A DNA stretch of 64,000 bases from Amphiura filiformis (taxonomy: Eukaryota > Echinodermata > Ophiuroidea > Amphilepidida > Amphiuridae): positions 27,437,446-27,501,445 of the forward strand of contig NC_092640.1 in the NCBI RefSeq assembly GCF_039555335.1, read 5' to 3'. The position numbers and the translations under genes are program-made. Shown here piece after piece: positions 1 through 11,632 of this stretch. The notes beneath the pieces are model-generated. The model did not search any database. It was not told the origin of the DNA and saw only the letters and a program-made list of their open reading frames with translations. Each line of letters opens with the position of its first letter. The stretch's first letter is position 1.

Positions 1-140
1 TATGAAATAATCATGAGCTATTATGTGCATAATTATATGCAGCATAGTGCGGCAAACGAGACAATGAAACAACTATAGGTAACTTACCACATACTGGAAA
101 AACATTTTAAGAACAAACATATTTTTATCTGCTTTCTCAG
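1..140 (+). other. Intron 3 (3' part) of methyltransferase copy A
   Basis: This is non-coding sequence ending in a pyrimidine-rich tract and AG at 139-140, directly before the conserved Glu-Ser-Gly codons of the methyltransferase fold. The same acceptor context (tttctcag/aat) precedes the last exon of copies B and C, so the junction is well supported. Exons 1-3 of copy A must lie upstream, outside the window. Confidence 0.8.
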
Positions 141-754
141 AATCCGGAGCCAGTGTTTTGGACGTTGGTTGTGGTAGCGGCGCAACCAGTGTACTCCTTG
201 CAGCAGCTTTTCCAAATAGCACTATAATGGCAATGGACACAAGTGACGAAGCGCTTGAAATCTTACAATCGAAAGCTCTCAAACAGAACCTTAATAACAT
301 CACCGTAGCGAAACAAGACGCGTGCAAACTTCCATCTGATTGGGCTGGAAAGTTTGACTTTGTCTTGGCTAATGATATGGTCCATGATACCGCCCAGCCG
401 GGTGACGTATTACGCGGTTGCTACGAAGTGCTGAAGGCTGATGGTACATTCGTTATGAACGATGTCTACACCCATAGCTCTATGGCTAAGAATATCCAAT
501 TCTCATATGCGCCTATGGTGTATAACTACAGTGTTTTAAACTGCATGGCAGTATCCTTAAATGAAGATGGTATGGGATTAGGTGCAGCCTGGGGTATTGA
601 AAAAGCGGAAGAAATGATAAGAGCTGCAGGGTTTACAGAGGTCAAGTTGACGCAATGCCCGACTGACTTCGACATGATGTTCGTATGTAAAAAGGCAGAG
701 GATGATTTAAGCACTTCCCAGCAAGTCTTGCGGTTAGCACAGCTGTGTGAGTGA
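141..754 (+). CDS. Methyltransferase copy A, last exon (partial gene)
   Basis: This is the C-terminal exon (about 203 residues) of a class I SAM-dependent methyltransferase resembling the Rv2258c-like family of invertebrates. It probably methylates a small molecule; the substrate is unknown. Visible motifs are the SAM-binding glycine loop VLDVGCGSG, the acidic strand-2 end (MAMDTSDEA), FDFVLANDMVHD and a C-terminal AAGFTEV strand. The exon starts in phase 1 (two bases complete a Glu codon), exactly as in copies B and C. The ancestral end was Cys-Lys-Lys-Ala-stop: the tag stop survives at 1083-1085, behind a MITE. The MITE adds 18 codons and a new tga at 752-754, so the tail EDDLSTSQQVLRLAQLCE is transposon-derived. 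The body shows no frameshift or nonsense codon and may be functional. The first three exons are not in the window. Confidence 0.85.
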
Positions 755-1080
755 ACATGACACCACTGCCCGCCCACTGCATACACACGTGCATGGTTAA
801 ATTTGAATTTGGACAGATATATTTACAATAAAAACACCTTCTAAAAGTTGGTCGATTTCACATTTTATGTTAGCTACAGAAGGCGTGAATTATCCTTCAT
901 GCATACATCACTTTAGATCTGAAATCGACCAATTAATAATGACACACGGGCAATTCTAAAACAACATCTTTTGCACAGAGTTCAATGGGATTTGAAAAGT
1001 AAAGTGGCAGTTGAAACACTAGTGATAACACTTTTACAGTGCATGATGGGGCTTCCTTAAATCATCCTCTGGTAAAAAGG
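687..1080. mobile_element. MITE family M9, copy 1 (9-bp target duplication), in the stop region of gene A
   Basis: The element spans 696-1071 (376 bp) with terminal inverted repeats CAGAGGATGATTTAAG. It is flanked by the exact 9-bp duplication gtaaaaagg (687-695 and 1072-1080). Two further copies (26387-26773 and 45370-45749) are in the opposite orientation and carry their own 9-bp duplications. A 9-bp duplication points to a MuDR-like or similar transposase. There is no coding capacity, so it is non-autonomous. It supplies the last 18 codons, the stop and an AATAAA (827-832) to gene A. Confidence 0.9.
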
Positions 1081-1650
1081 CATAGTGTTATTGGTTTGTA
1101 CTGCTGACCAAATCCCATTCCATTAGTTCAACGGCTACCTCCTATGCGCAATCAGTATTATTTGCATATTATTGTAATGTAAGTAGCTAGAGTTTTAACT
1201 CTAAGTTTAAAGTTAAGTTTAAAAACTTAACTTTTGTGTAAATTCCCAAATAGTGCAACATTTCGTATCAGTATTTTACATATTAAAGGGTGTCCTATAA
1301 TTCTCCATTTTATGATTAGTTGTAACTTGTGTTGTAGATGTACGATAAAAACTCTATATTTATAGGATGTTTAGTTTTTAATGTATTAAGCTACATGTAG
1401 GTGTTTTCAACAGCAATTTAGTGAGAATTATTGTGATTAATTGACATATTGTGTTAGCAAGAAATCACCATCAGCAATTTAATTTTTTTGCTATTTTATG
1501 TCCTTGATGTAGTGTACCGTATAGCTGGCCTGCTTTTTATATGCATAGTTTTTATTTGTTTAATTTTTAAGGTAAATTTATATTTTGTATATTGATAAGT
1601 TTGGTAGTTTTTATAAATGCTGTATTATTTTCATCACTATGACTATTATA
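1081..1650. other. AT-rich 3' flank of copy A
   Basis: The segment begins with the displaced ancestral stop context (catag) and continues as AT-rich sequence with no convincing reading frame. It is probably the original 3' UTR and downstream flank of copy A. No RNA gene or strong repeat is seen. Confidence 0.5.
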
Positions 1651-2853
1651 CAGGGTTCAAAAGAAATACCCCCCCCCCTAAAATTACAAAACATTTCTTT
1701 GCATAACTTGACATATATTTTGTTGATTTGAACAATTTAAAAGGCTGTGAATAGAGGAATTGTTTGTCAACCCTCCCAAAGTTGTTTCATTTGCAAAAAC
1801 AATAATTTTGGTCAAAAATAATCACATTTTCCAAAAATGATGCTTTCAGAAAAAGTTGCACTTTACCACATTATATACTAAACATTCTCAATATTAATGT
1901 TAAGGTTGATTTAATTCTTGGTTTTTTCCTTCACCTTTCTGTCTCCGATCCTTCAGGCACCCATGCAACCATCATCAGTGCAAAACAAACATTTGTTGAA
2001 CTTAATTTTGGCGTAAAATGAGATTTTCTTTGAAGTTTTTAATCAGCAGTTGTTTCAAAATGATAAAATCACTAGGAAGGATAAATGAGCTCTCCACGCA
2101 TAAATTTGGCCAAAAGGGTGAACATTTACCTGTATTGGGTCAGTTGAAGCATCTTGCATTTTGATTTAAAATGATGGCTTTCTTGGATAAATGTGTAACA
2201 CTCATGATGTGGCCACAAGAGATTGGCTGCATGCAGTTAATTGGCTGAATATTGACTTCCAACCGCCATTCTTTGTTGGCCAATTCTTCTTTGTCATGTA
2301 CGCCTTTATTCAAGAGAGCCGTTGCTATAGATCTTTGCAACTGTTTCAGTCTACAATTTGCAAGTAAATTTTTCATCTCTTCTAGCCAACGAAAGAAATA
2401 AGCATCACACTGCAAACAATGTTTCTACTCCTATAGTGATTTTACCATTTTTGAAACACCGACTGAAAACCCCATTCATGTCAAAATTCATGTCAATGAA
2501 TCATTGTTTTATACTGAAAGATGATTGCATGGGTGACTGAGTAATTGGATACATAAAATTTAAGACAAATTAACTAACAATTTACATTGATCACGTTGAT
2601 ATCGAGAACGTTTTTATACATTACATGTATAGGATGTTGAAAAGTGCAACTTTTTTGAAAGCATCATTTTTGGAAAATGTGATAATTTTTGACCAACAAA
2701 AAATGATTTTCAAAAAGAAGAAAATTGGGAGGTAGCAAAAAGATTCATCTATTCACAGGTTTTTAAATTGTTCAAATCAACCAAATGTATGTCAAGTTAT
2801 ATTGCAAAGAAATGTTTTGTGATTTTAGGGGGAGTTATTTCTTTTGAACCCTG
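1651..2853. mobile_element. TA-target TIR/foldback element, 1.2 kb
   Basis: Inverted termini CAGGGTTCAAAAGAAATA are directly flanked by TA on both sides (1649-1650 and 2854-2855), as in Tc1/mariner-type insertion. The arms extend inward about 200 bp: the segment around 1800-1870 recurs inverted around 2640-2720. A short open frame on the minus strand (2140-2415) inside is unrecognised and probably decayed. The left end carries a long C run after the TIR. Confidence 0.75.
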
Positions 2854-3099
2854 TATATAGAGGCCGCTTAGTGTGCAATAGTGCGCTTTAATTAAATTTA
2901 ATGCGAAACATGCATTTTGACGTTCTTACACGAACGAAAATATGATATGGAATAAAGCTTGTATGCCATTAGGTCTAACACAATGTTAAATCAAATTGCT
3001 GTTGGGGAGCCCAACACTATCTACGTTATTGAAAATAAAAGACAACCTGCTCCACATGCACAACAAAGCAGCAATCTGTCATGGAAATAATAATCTATT

Positions 3100-4242
3100 A
3101 GCATACTTGGCTACTTTCCACATGAAAACTGCACTGGTTACCGGTCACAAAACGTATTCAATTTAAGATATGTCTTCATGTTTACAAATATCTCAATGAC
3201 TGTGGTCCTGAATATCTTGCTAACTTCCCAGCAAACACAAAAACGTTTTAAAAACGTTTTAAATAAGTTATATTTGGCTTTTGGTTTAGATAAAAACGTT
3301 TTAATAACATTAAAATGTCGGGTTATATAAAGGTCATGATAACGTTTTAAAACGTTTTGTATGAAAACACACTACAACAATATTTTTAAATGTTTTCAAA
3401 AATGTTATTGTAATATATTTTTGCAAACATTTTTGCCAAATATTGTGTCAATACTTAAATAACATTATGTTAAAATATTTGAACCCAGCAAACACAGAAA
3501 TGTTCTTAAAATGTTTTTTTCAAAACCTTTTAATAACATTTAAATGTCGGGTTATATAAAGGTCATGAAAACGTTTTTAAAACGTTATTGAAAATATTTT
3601 GAGCAAACCTTTTTCGCAAAATATTTTTTCAACCCCAAAATAACATTTTGTTTAGAATGTTTTGTATCAAGTTTTCAAGAATGTTTTTGGAATGTTATTA
3701 AAACGTTTTTATACCCTTTATATAACCCGACATTTAAACGTTTTCTGCAAAACATTTTTGTTTGCTGAGCAGTAGATTATCAAAAAATGTTTTTTAAGGT
3801 TATGAAAACGTTTTATACTCTTAATATACCCGTTATATAACCCGACATTTAAACGTTTTCTGACAACCTTTATAACCTTTTGCGAATGATGTCGAAAACG
3901 TTTTGTGTTTGCTGGGTTACTTGCTCACATAAATCATCCTTCAACGAATCCGGTTACACGGTCTGCAACAGACAAGACTCTTCTTGCAATATTACCATTT
4001 AGTAAGAAATGTGTAGGTGAAGAAGCTTTCTCTGTTGAAGATTTTATACTTTTGTACATAGCAAGTGTATAAAAAAGCTGAAAACCAAAATAAAAAAGCT
4101 AACTCTTACACCCCTGAAAATAATAAATAACATACCTGAAGATAATGCAGGCCCATCACTTTGGAACTCACTTCCACAGCATGTAAGAAATGCCGGCTCA
4201 ACTGCAGTTTTCAATAAACTCTTGAAAACACATTTGTTTTAA
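3100..4242 (+). pseudogene. LINE (L2/CR1-like) 3' end, split by a MITE
   Basis: Fragments of the C-terminal part of a LINE reverse transcriptase can be read on the plus strand. LHWLPVTKRIQFKICLHVYKY is encoded before 3227 and ends in a Pro-Glu-Tyr-Leu-Ala-Asn stretch. After the inserted palindromic element the match resumes in broken frames and ends near 4240 with a Trp-Asn-Ser-Leu-Pro motif and a terminal Leu-Leu-Lys-Thr-His-Leu-Phe. This is the typical end of L2/CR1 polyproteins. It is 5'-truncated, frameshifted and not functional. Confidence 0.7.
3227..3916. repeat. Palindromic MITE, CCCAGCAAACACAAAACG termini, copy 1
   Basis: This is an inverted-repeat element of about 690 bp built from repeated AACGTTTT blocks and a tataacccgacatttaaa motif. 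The ends read CCCAGCAAACACAAA inward from both sides, and a second internal CAGCAAACACAG occurs near 3486. A full second copy lies at 13639-14321, and a fragment sits inside the foldback element near 52040-52170. The target duplication is not clear. It interrupts a LINE fragment. Confidence 0.75.
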
Positions 4243-6160
4243 TATGAATTTGTATTTTTACTTTGTATTGTATTTCATGTATAATTTTTGGTGCATGGCG
4301 CCTTGATCAAACTGGATATTGCACCTTGTAAGAAATATGTAAATCGTAACTTTTATGGGACACCCTGTATAATAACTTGTATTTTGTTTTATTGTGTAAT
4401 GTGGCTAGAACGTAAACCAAAGCTTTTTAGTGCCAAACAAAAAATTGAAACTATGATCAGAAACGTAGAAGCTTAATATGCTCGTGGTGTTTATCATGTT
4501 TATGCATGCTATATTGTACCAACAGTATTGTATATTCTGACAACAGTAGAGTTGACGAGCTCAGTTCCGTTGTCACTTAACATTGACTATGTGTGTGTGT
4601 ACGCATGATCGTTCCCAATTTCGAGAAAAAAGGGGATATTTTTAAACTATGTTCGCGAACATAAAATGATGACAGTGTACTTAAAATAATTAAAAGATAG
4701 GGTATATTTTTTGAATCATGAGAATGTTGAAATACTCATCATGCATACTCATGAATGATGCATGACTTGTTGCTTGATGTATACATGTAACTCTATCCCG
4801 GGACTCTATCATATCAACCACATGATGCATCCAATTGGGTGTATTTGTATATATTATTCTGTTATTTGTTTTCCTCATATATCAAAAGGACAACAGAGGT
4901 TTCCTCGGAAAAGAAAATGAACCAGAACAGGTGTTTTTGTGTGCTCTTGAAACGTTAAAAGGGGGTGCTTTTGTAAAGGTGTACTTGAAATGCAAAAAAT
5001 AGTGGTATTTTATTAAGGCTAACTTATACCGTTTTTGTCTAAAATAGGTTTAACAAATGCTGAAAATGTTCTTGAAACCGCGCAAAACACCGGGGCGTAG
5101 TTCAACAAAAAATTAAAATAATCTTACTATATACTCAATTATCATGAATAATAATATCTAAATAAAATATTCTCAGTTATTTGGCGAAACGGCTGTCTAT
5201 ATCAATTGGCTTTTAATAAGTACGCTTTTATGCATTTTTGTCAATGGAAGGGTGGAATAAAAATCAGTAGAAAATATTTTACGCGCATGCGTGTATTTCT
5301 ACGTGTAGTGGCTGGTTCTATTTCGTTTTAGGTAGGCTATGATATTTGAGGGATTATTTTGCCGTGTAATTTTGGATTTGAAGCTTCTTAAAAGAAAATT
5401 TGATTTATTTTTTGACGTAAATGACTATGATTTTGTTGACGTTCAAAAGACAAATATCAGTGCAATCGTTCTTAATCAAAAAAGTTATTTAATTAAGCGT
5501 AGAATTTCATTCTGCACAAAGAACGAGCGACCAATTCAGCTTATCATTATACTGTGTATTGACAAGTAATGCAATAGTTAGGAATTAATTTTACTCTTTT
5601 AACATTATATTTCATGTGAATAAATGAAAACCAACCGTTTAAGTCGTGTTTTCTGACTCTGAACTGTTTACACTCATAACGTACCCCAACACACCAAATG
5701 TATGCAAAGTCACAAGCAAACAAATACTGGTCCCCTCCCCAAAAAACCAAAACAAAACAAACAAACAGTACCCTCATTGCGCCCTCTTTTTCTCTTATTT
5801 TAGAAAAGATACATGCTGGTATGTAAAGAAACCTTTAATCGTTAAACCAAAAAATATTTCAATCGGCTCACAACTTTTGAAGATATGCTCTTTTAAAGAA
5901 ATGTACCCATTTTTCACTCTGTCAACGGGTTTGGCTGCTTCAAAGATTGAAAAGGAGTGCACGTACCATGCATTAATGTCAAACACTCCTCAATGATAAC
6001 TTTCTAAAGTAACTTTTTTTATGGAATGGGCTTTACCGGTGGGCTTATGGGCTATGGATTAATTTGAGGGTAAAATGGATATGATGTGGATGAGACTTCT
6101 TTTGCTATACATGCAATAATTTGGTTTTTCTTTGTTATTTATGCCTTCTTGTTTTATTAC
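4243..6160. other. Non-coding, no gene seen
   Basis: This is AT-rich intergenic sequence. A sequence like a mariner terminus (gggacaccctgta) occurs near 4359-4372 without a partner. Open frames at 5339-5569 and 5646-5996 are short, unrecognised and lack any family motif. No tRNA-like or splice-supported exon is visible. Confidence 0.5.
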
Positions 6161-6289
6161 CTAGCTGGGGGGTTTTCAACCCCCCGAGCTAGGTACTGTT
6201 TTGCTATCCGATTCTTCTTTCTTTTTTACCTCCCGCTGGGGTTTACAAAATACACATTTTTGCCCCTCAGCTAGGTCCTGTTTTAACCT

Positions 6290-8430
6290 AACTGTCCGAT
6301 TCTTCTTCTTCTTCTTCTTCTTCTTCTGGCAACAAACTTCGAAATGCTTCTCCTCCTACATGTTTTCACACCTGCTACAATTACGTAACTTGCACATATG
6401 TACCGCCTATATCCAGTGCCCATATGGTGCAAACAGAATTGGGATCAAAGGTCATTAAAGGGGCATTTTCGGTATATAACCAAATATCTTCAAAATGCTT
6501 ATTCTGCCACATAAATGTTAATTTTTTAATAGCCACTCGTTAAAGTGCATATTTGAAGTAATTAAGCCATTTTTGCTAACATTTAGACACCTCAGGACAC
6601 CTTGTAGATATGAAGCACAGCTAGTACATAGCACAATGATCATTTACACTTACACATGTGCATCGGCTTTACCCAGTGCCCATACCTTGCACACAGAATT
6701 GGGGTCAAAGGTCATTAAGGGGGTAAAATCTTACAATTGCATTATCTGGACATCTGTAAGGAGTATGGGGCTCAAACTCGATACAATAAATCTCATGACC
6801 AGGGGAATATTTTGCGGGGGTCAGGTCAAAGGTCATGCAGAGGTCAAATTTTAGAAACGCATTTCCTGGACATCTGTAAGGGATACGGGGCTCAAACTTG
6901 GTGACAACAAACTTAATGATCAGGGAACATGTTGGAACACTTTGCAGGGGTCAGGTCAAAGGTTATCTGGGGTCAAATCTTTATAACTTCATTTTCTGGA
7001 TATCTGCAAGGGGTATGGGGCTCAAAAGGCTCCACAACAACAAACTTACTTGAGGTCAAATTTTGCACTATGATTATGTAATTGACCTGGGGATGAGGCT
7101 CTTGTGACCACATTTTGGGAACACTGTGCAAGGGTCATGTCAAAGGTCATCTGGGGTCAAATCGTAGAATTTCATTTTCTGGATATCTGTAAGAGGTACT
7201 GGGCTCAAACATGGTGACAACAAACCTCAAGACCAGGGGAACATTATGGAACATCATGCATAGGTCAGGTCAAAGGTCATCTGGGGTCAAATCTTAGAAT
7301 TGAATTTTTGGACATCTGTTAGGAGTACGGGACTCAAACTCGGTGAAAACAAACCCTATGACCAGGGGAGCATTTTGGAACATTTTGTAGGGGTCAGATA
7401 CCTCCACAACACCAACATGCCCCAGCTAGGTTTGTGGTCTATGACCACCATTTGCCACTAGTTCTTCTTCTTCTTCTTCTTCTTCTTCTTCTTCTTCTTC
7501 TTCTTCTTCTGGCAACAAACTTCAAAATGCTTCCCCTCCTACATGTTACACCCTACAATTACGTAACTTGCACATATGTATCGCCTATATCCAGTGCCCA
7601 TATGGTGCAAACAGAATTGGGATCAAAGGTCATTAAAGGGGCATTTTCGGTATATAACCAAATATCTTCAAAATGCTTCTTCTGCCACATATTACATAGC
7701 ACAATGACGTCACTTACACATGTGCATCGGCCCAGTGCCCATACCTTGCAGTGGGTCCATTACTTACAATTGCATATTATTACAAGGGGTATGGGGTTCA
7801 AACTCACTGACAACAAATATCACGACCAGTGGAACATTTTGCAGGGGTCAGGTCAAAGGTCATGCAGAGGTCAAATTTTAGAAATGCATTTTCGGGACAT
7901 CTGTAAGGGGTACGGGGTTCAAACTCATTGACAACAAACTTAATGACCAGGGGAACATTTTAGAACATTTTGCAGGGGTCAGGTCAAAGGTTATCTAGGG
8001 TCAAATCTTATAATTTTATTTTCTGGACATCTGTAAGGGGTATGGGGCTCAAACTCGGTGACAACAAATCTCATGAACAGGAGAACAGTTTGCAGGGGTC
8101 AGGTCAAAGGTCAAGCAGAGGTCAAATTTTCGAAATGCATTATCTGGACATCTGTAATGGGTATGGTTCAAACTCTGTGACAACAAACTTACTGACCAGG
8201 GGAACACTTTGGAACGCTGTGCAGAGGTCAGGTCAAAGGTTATCTGGGTCAAATCTTATTAATTTAATTTTCTAGGCATCTGTAAGGAGTATATGGGACT
8301 CAAACTCGGTGACAACAAACCTCATGCCCAGGGGAACATTTTTGGAACATTTTGCAGGGGTCAGATACCTCCAAAACACCAACATGCCCCAGCTAGGTTT
8401 GTGGTCTATGACCACCATTTGCCACTAGTT
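6290..8430. repeat. Duplicated 1.1-kb block with AGGTCA-rich minisatellite
   Basis: Two similar halves (about 6290-7437 and 7455-8430) each start with a (TTC)n tract and the same unique stretch (ggcaacaaacttc... gtgcccatatggtgc). Each continues with tandem units of roughly 110-130 bp that include ggggtcaggtcaaaggtcat, a gacatctgtaagg segment and ctcaaactcggtgacaacaaac. Both halves end at a shared ccccagctaggtttgtggtctatgaccaccatttgcc. A truncated piece of the unique stretch recurs at 10288-10400. No coding function is supported. Confidence 0.85.
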
Positions 8431-9525
8431 ATGTTTCTTACTTTATTGTTTCTTGCTTTGTTTTTATTTACAACATACGTCATTTATCTTTTGGGATAAA
8501 AGGTAGCCCTGAAAAGGGCCGTTTGGTTTGTGTTTGGTTCTGAAGTGAGTTTACTGTGCTGCTCTGCCCTCTGCCTCCTTTATTCTTGACATTACCATAT
8601 CATCACTAATACTTGCGAATGCAGCAGTAATACGTTTGCAAAGATCTTGGAGGCTAGCTGGTGGTCCTCGCTCATGGACGTCGCTTTGGATCAAAAGTTC
8701 TGACCCGATTGAAATAATTGTTGTGGTTTATTAAAGCTAACGATTGAAGGTTTCTTGACATACCAAAATACATTTGATCAGCTGTTCAGAAATAGGAGAA
8801 AAGAGGGCGCAATGATGGTTCTTTTTTTTTTTTTTGGGGGGTGACATCCTGTACTTCTTTAAAGCCTTGGGTCACTTACTAGCTGAGTTAGAGCCACAGT
8901 GAGTTACAGCCCGGGAGGGGACGGGTTCTTCAAAATATTTTGTACGGGGATGTGCCACGCAGACTTTCGGATGCTGACTTTCTCTATACCTACTTTTTGC
9001 TGTTTTTGACACCCATCAGTATACCAATTTTTCACCAAAAAGCACCCAAATTTGCCCTAATTGGGCACTTTTTATATGGATAGGTTTCTATACAAAAACG
9101 ATTATCTTATAAACCATCATGTGCACAGTTTCCACCTCGATACACCTGAGCACACATTTTTGTCCAAGGCTTCCAAGCCGAGAACAAGAAGCAATGAATG
9201 TCTCCACCACACTCTTTGATACACTACATGGTTGAGTGCATAGCAATGTAAGAGCTGTGGAGCTTCTAGCTGAAAAATGGGCCTCTTTGATTGTTTTTTG
9301 TCGAAACCTCAAGTGTTCACTTCATCCAATCAGAAATTATTTTTATATCAAACGAAAGCTAACACTTCCCCCTAAAAACACTTTTCGTCACTATACAGAT
9401 AACGCAATTCAATGTTACAGCAAGGCGAATGTGGAAAATTTGTTGAAAACTACATATCCAAGCACATTTTTTGACCAAAATGTAGGTTTTAAAAGTCAAA
9501 ACCTCATGTGTGAAAAGGCACACTA
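8431..9525. other. Intergenic; dispersed-repeat fragment at 8900-9065
   Basis: The stretch near 8920-9065 (ttcaaaatattttgtacggggatgtgccacgc and onward) has a diverged second copy at 49820-49965, so it is a dispersed repeat of unknown class. The rest shows no supported gene. Confidence 0.5.
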
Positions 9526-10518
9526 TAAGGGCGAGTTTCCCGACAGGAGTCTTAGTAAGCCTTAGGCTTAAGGTGGCCTTGAGGCTACTAAGCCTAGCCC
9601 GTTCTCGAAGCCATAGTCTTAACTCTAGCCGGATTTCTTCAACGCAAATTCAACCTAGTCTTAGTGGCCTTGCAGGCTTAACGCTTGACAACCTCGTCCC
9701 TTTCTACCAGCGACTTAATTGTATAGGCTGAAGAGGTAGATGCGCATAATCTGTTGTCCTTCACGGTCTACCGTACTTTAAAGGTTGCGTCTCATTATCG
9801 CAATGTTCCCAGTGCAAAGACTAGCCTAGACCCGCGGTCTTGTGCTTGGGCTTATACCGTAGGCCTACACAACTTGATGAAAGAATATTGTGTCTGTTTT
9901 TTTTGTCTTTTATGTATTATTTTATATCCACTTGACTTTTTATGAGTCCAACTTGCATGAATGATACGTCTATGCTTTTTACTCGTGATTTTTTCTTTGC
10001 ATCCCAAAAAGGGTAAAACTGTAAGCCTAATGGAAAGGAAACTGTGGTTCCCCTAAAAAGTAAAGCAAAAATTGTTTCACACTTCAAACATATCATTCGA
10101 ATGTTTGTTAAAAGTAAAACATTATTTAAGGATATTATTTGACAACCAACGTGCTATCAGTCTACTGCTGATATTTTCAGTATAGTCTTCTCAGATCTCA
10201 CATGATATTATCTGTTGGTACAATATTTTATAATTATTTAAGTAGAAGATATAGCAATATTGTATGCATGTTATTGTCCTTCTTCTATTGTTCAAAATGC
10301 TTCCCCTCCATTAACATATGTATCGCCTATATCCAGTGCCCATATGGTGCAAACAGAATTGGGATCAAAGGTCATTAAAGGGGGGCATTTTGGTATATAA
10401 CCATTGATGTCCAACCTGGTATAATATAGGCACTCCGAAATTATATTGTAAATACTTACGAAAAGGTCAGAGTATCAAACTAAAGGCTTGGATAGGGACA
10501 GGTGCAATCATATAGGTC

Positions 10519-10519
10519 T

Positions 10520-10579
<60 letters not shown>

Positions 10580-10588
10580 CGATGATGC

Positions 10589-10620
<32 letters not shown>

Positions 10621-10640
10621 GGATGAGGATGATGAATGAT
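10519..10640. repeat. (GAT)n microsatellite
   Basis: This is a nearly pure gat repeat of about 120 bp. Open frames over it (poly-Asp on plus, poly-His/Ile on minus) are artefacts. Element Y has the corresponding (ATC)n tract at 15940-16062, so the tract belongs to the element family. Confidence 0.95.
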
Positions 10641-10800
10641 GATGACAGAATTTATTTTAATCATATTCTTTGCTAAAAAAAATCATCATTCAAAATGAGT
10701 AGGCCTTATGATACAGCAATTAAAAAAAATTCAACTAGCCTAACTCAAATGAACACTAAAATAAAATGCTAATAAAACTAAATAGAACAATTACTACTCA

Positions 10801-11293
10801 CAGTGGCGTAACTAGACATTTTCAGGGGGCAAGAGGGGGCAAACATAATAAATGAGGGGCAGCTCAGACATCGTTCATGCTGTTTGGGTTTCTTAGCGCG
10901 TCAACACCCTCGTCGCACTGCATGGGCGACACGGGGGGGTGTCTGAGGATTTATGTGATCTGCTTGGAATGTGTCCCCGGAACAGTGGCGTAGATTTCCT
11001 TTTGACATGGGGTGATGGGATTGGAAAAATTGTCTTGAAGTATAGTGAATGCAGCACCTTTTGGCGACAAAAGAAGTTTACAAATGCCATATTTAAGCTA
11101 AACTGGTGACACAGGCCTATGGTACAAAAGTGCAATAAATGCAATTTTTTTAACCTTAAAAATTGGGGTTTTAAGTTTAAAAAGACCAATTATTAAGTTA
11201 ATTAATAACTCTCAGAAGTAGGCCTAATTTACCCTTTTCATTTGAGGGGCAAGCAGGGGGCAAGAACCCCTCTCCCCGCGAGTTACGCCACTG
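10801..11293. mobile_element. hAT-like MITE (CAGTGGCGTAACTAG termini)
   Basis: The left end reads CAGTGGCGTAACTAGA and the right end reads inverted CAGTGGCGTAACTCGCG, giving 493 bp in total. CAGTGGCG termini are typical of hAT non-autonomous elements. The 8-bp flanks (actactca and cttactca) match at six positions, an old target duplication. Both ends are followed internally by G-rich 'aggggcaag' text. Confidence 0.75.
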
Positions 11294-11632
11294 CTTACTC
11301 ATCTTAATTGAAAGACCGTCAAAATATGAAAGAAAAACTTTGCATTACAATTTAAACAATTTGTAAATTGAAATAGACCAAGGCTTACGACCTAAGACCT
11401 GCTCTGAGGCAGGGCTAGACGAGGATTTCCGAGTCTTTAGTAAGCCTTAGGCAAGGTGGCCTTTGAGCTACTAAGCCTAGCCGTTCTCGAAGAAAGGCCG
11501 CTGTAAGCCTGGCCTAACAGGCTTGTGTAGACTACGGCTACAGAAGACTGATTTCGAGAAATGCACATTTTACCGAAGCCTGGGACTAATCCTACAAGCC
11601 TGGCCCACAGGCTAATGAAGCCTCCAGGCTAT

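Noticed and set aside
5339-5996. Small proteins of 76-116 codons
   Set aside because: There is no family resemblance, no splice support, and composition is like the surrounding AT-rich sequence.
10467-10676. Poly-Asp and poly-His open frames
   Set aside because: They are translations of a (GAT)n microsatellite with no conserved flanks.
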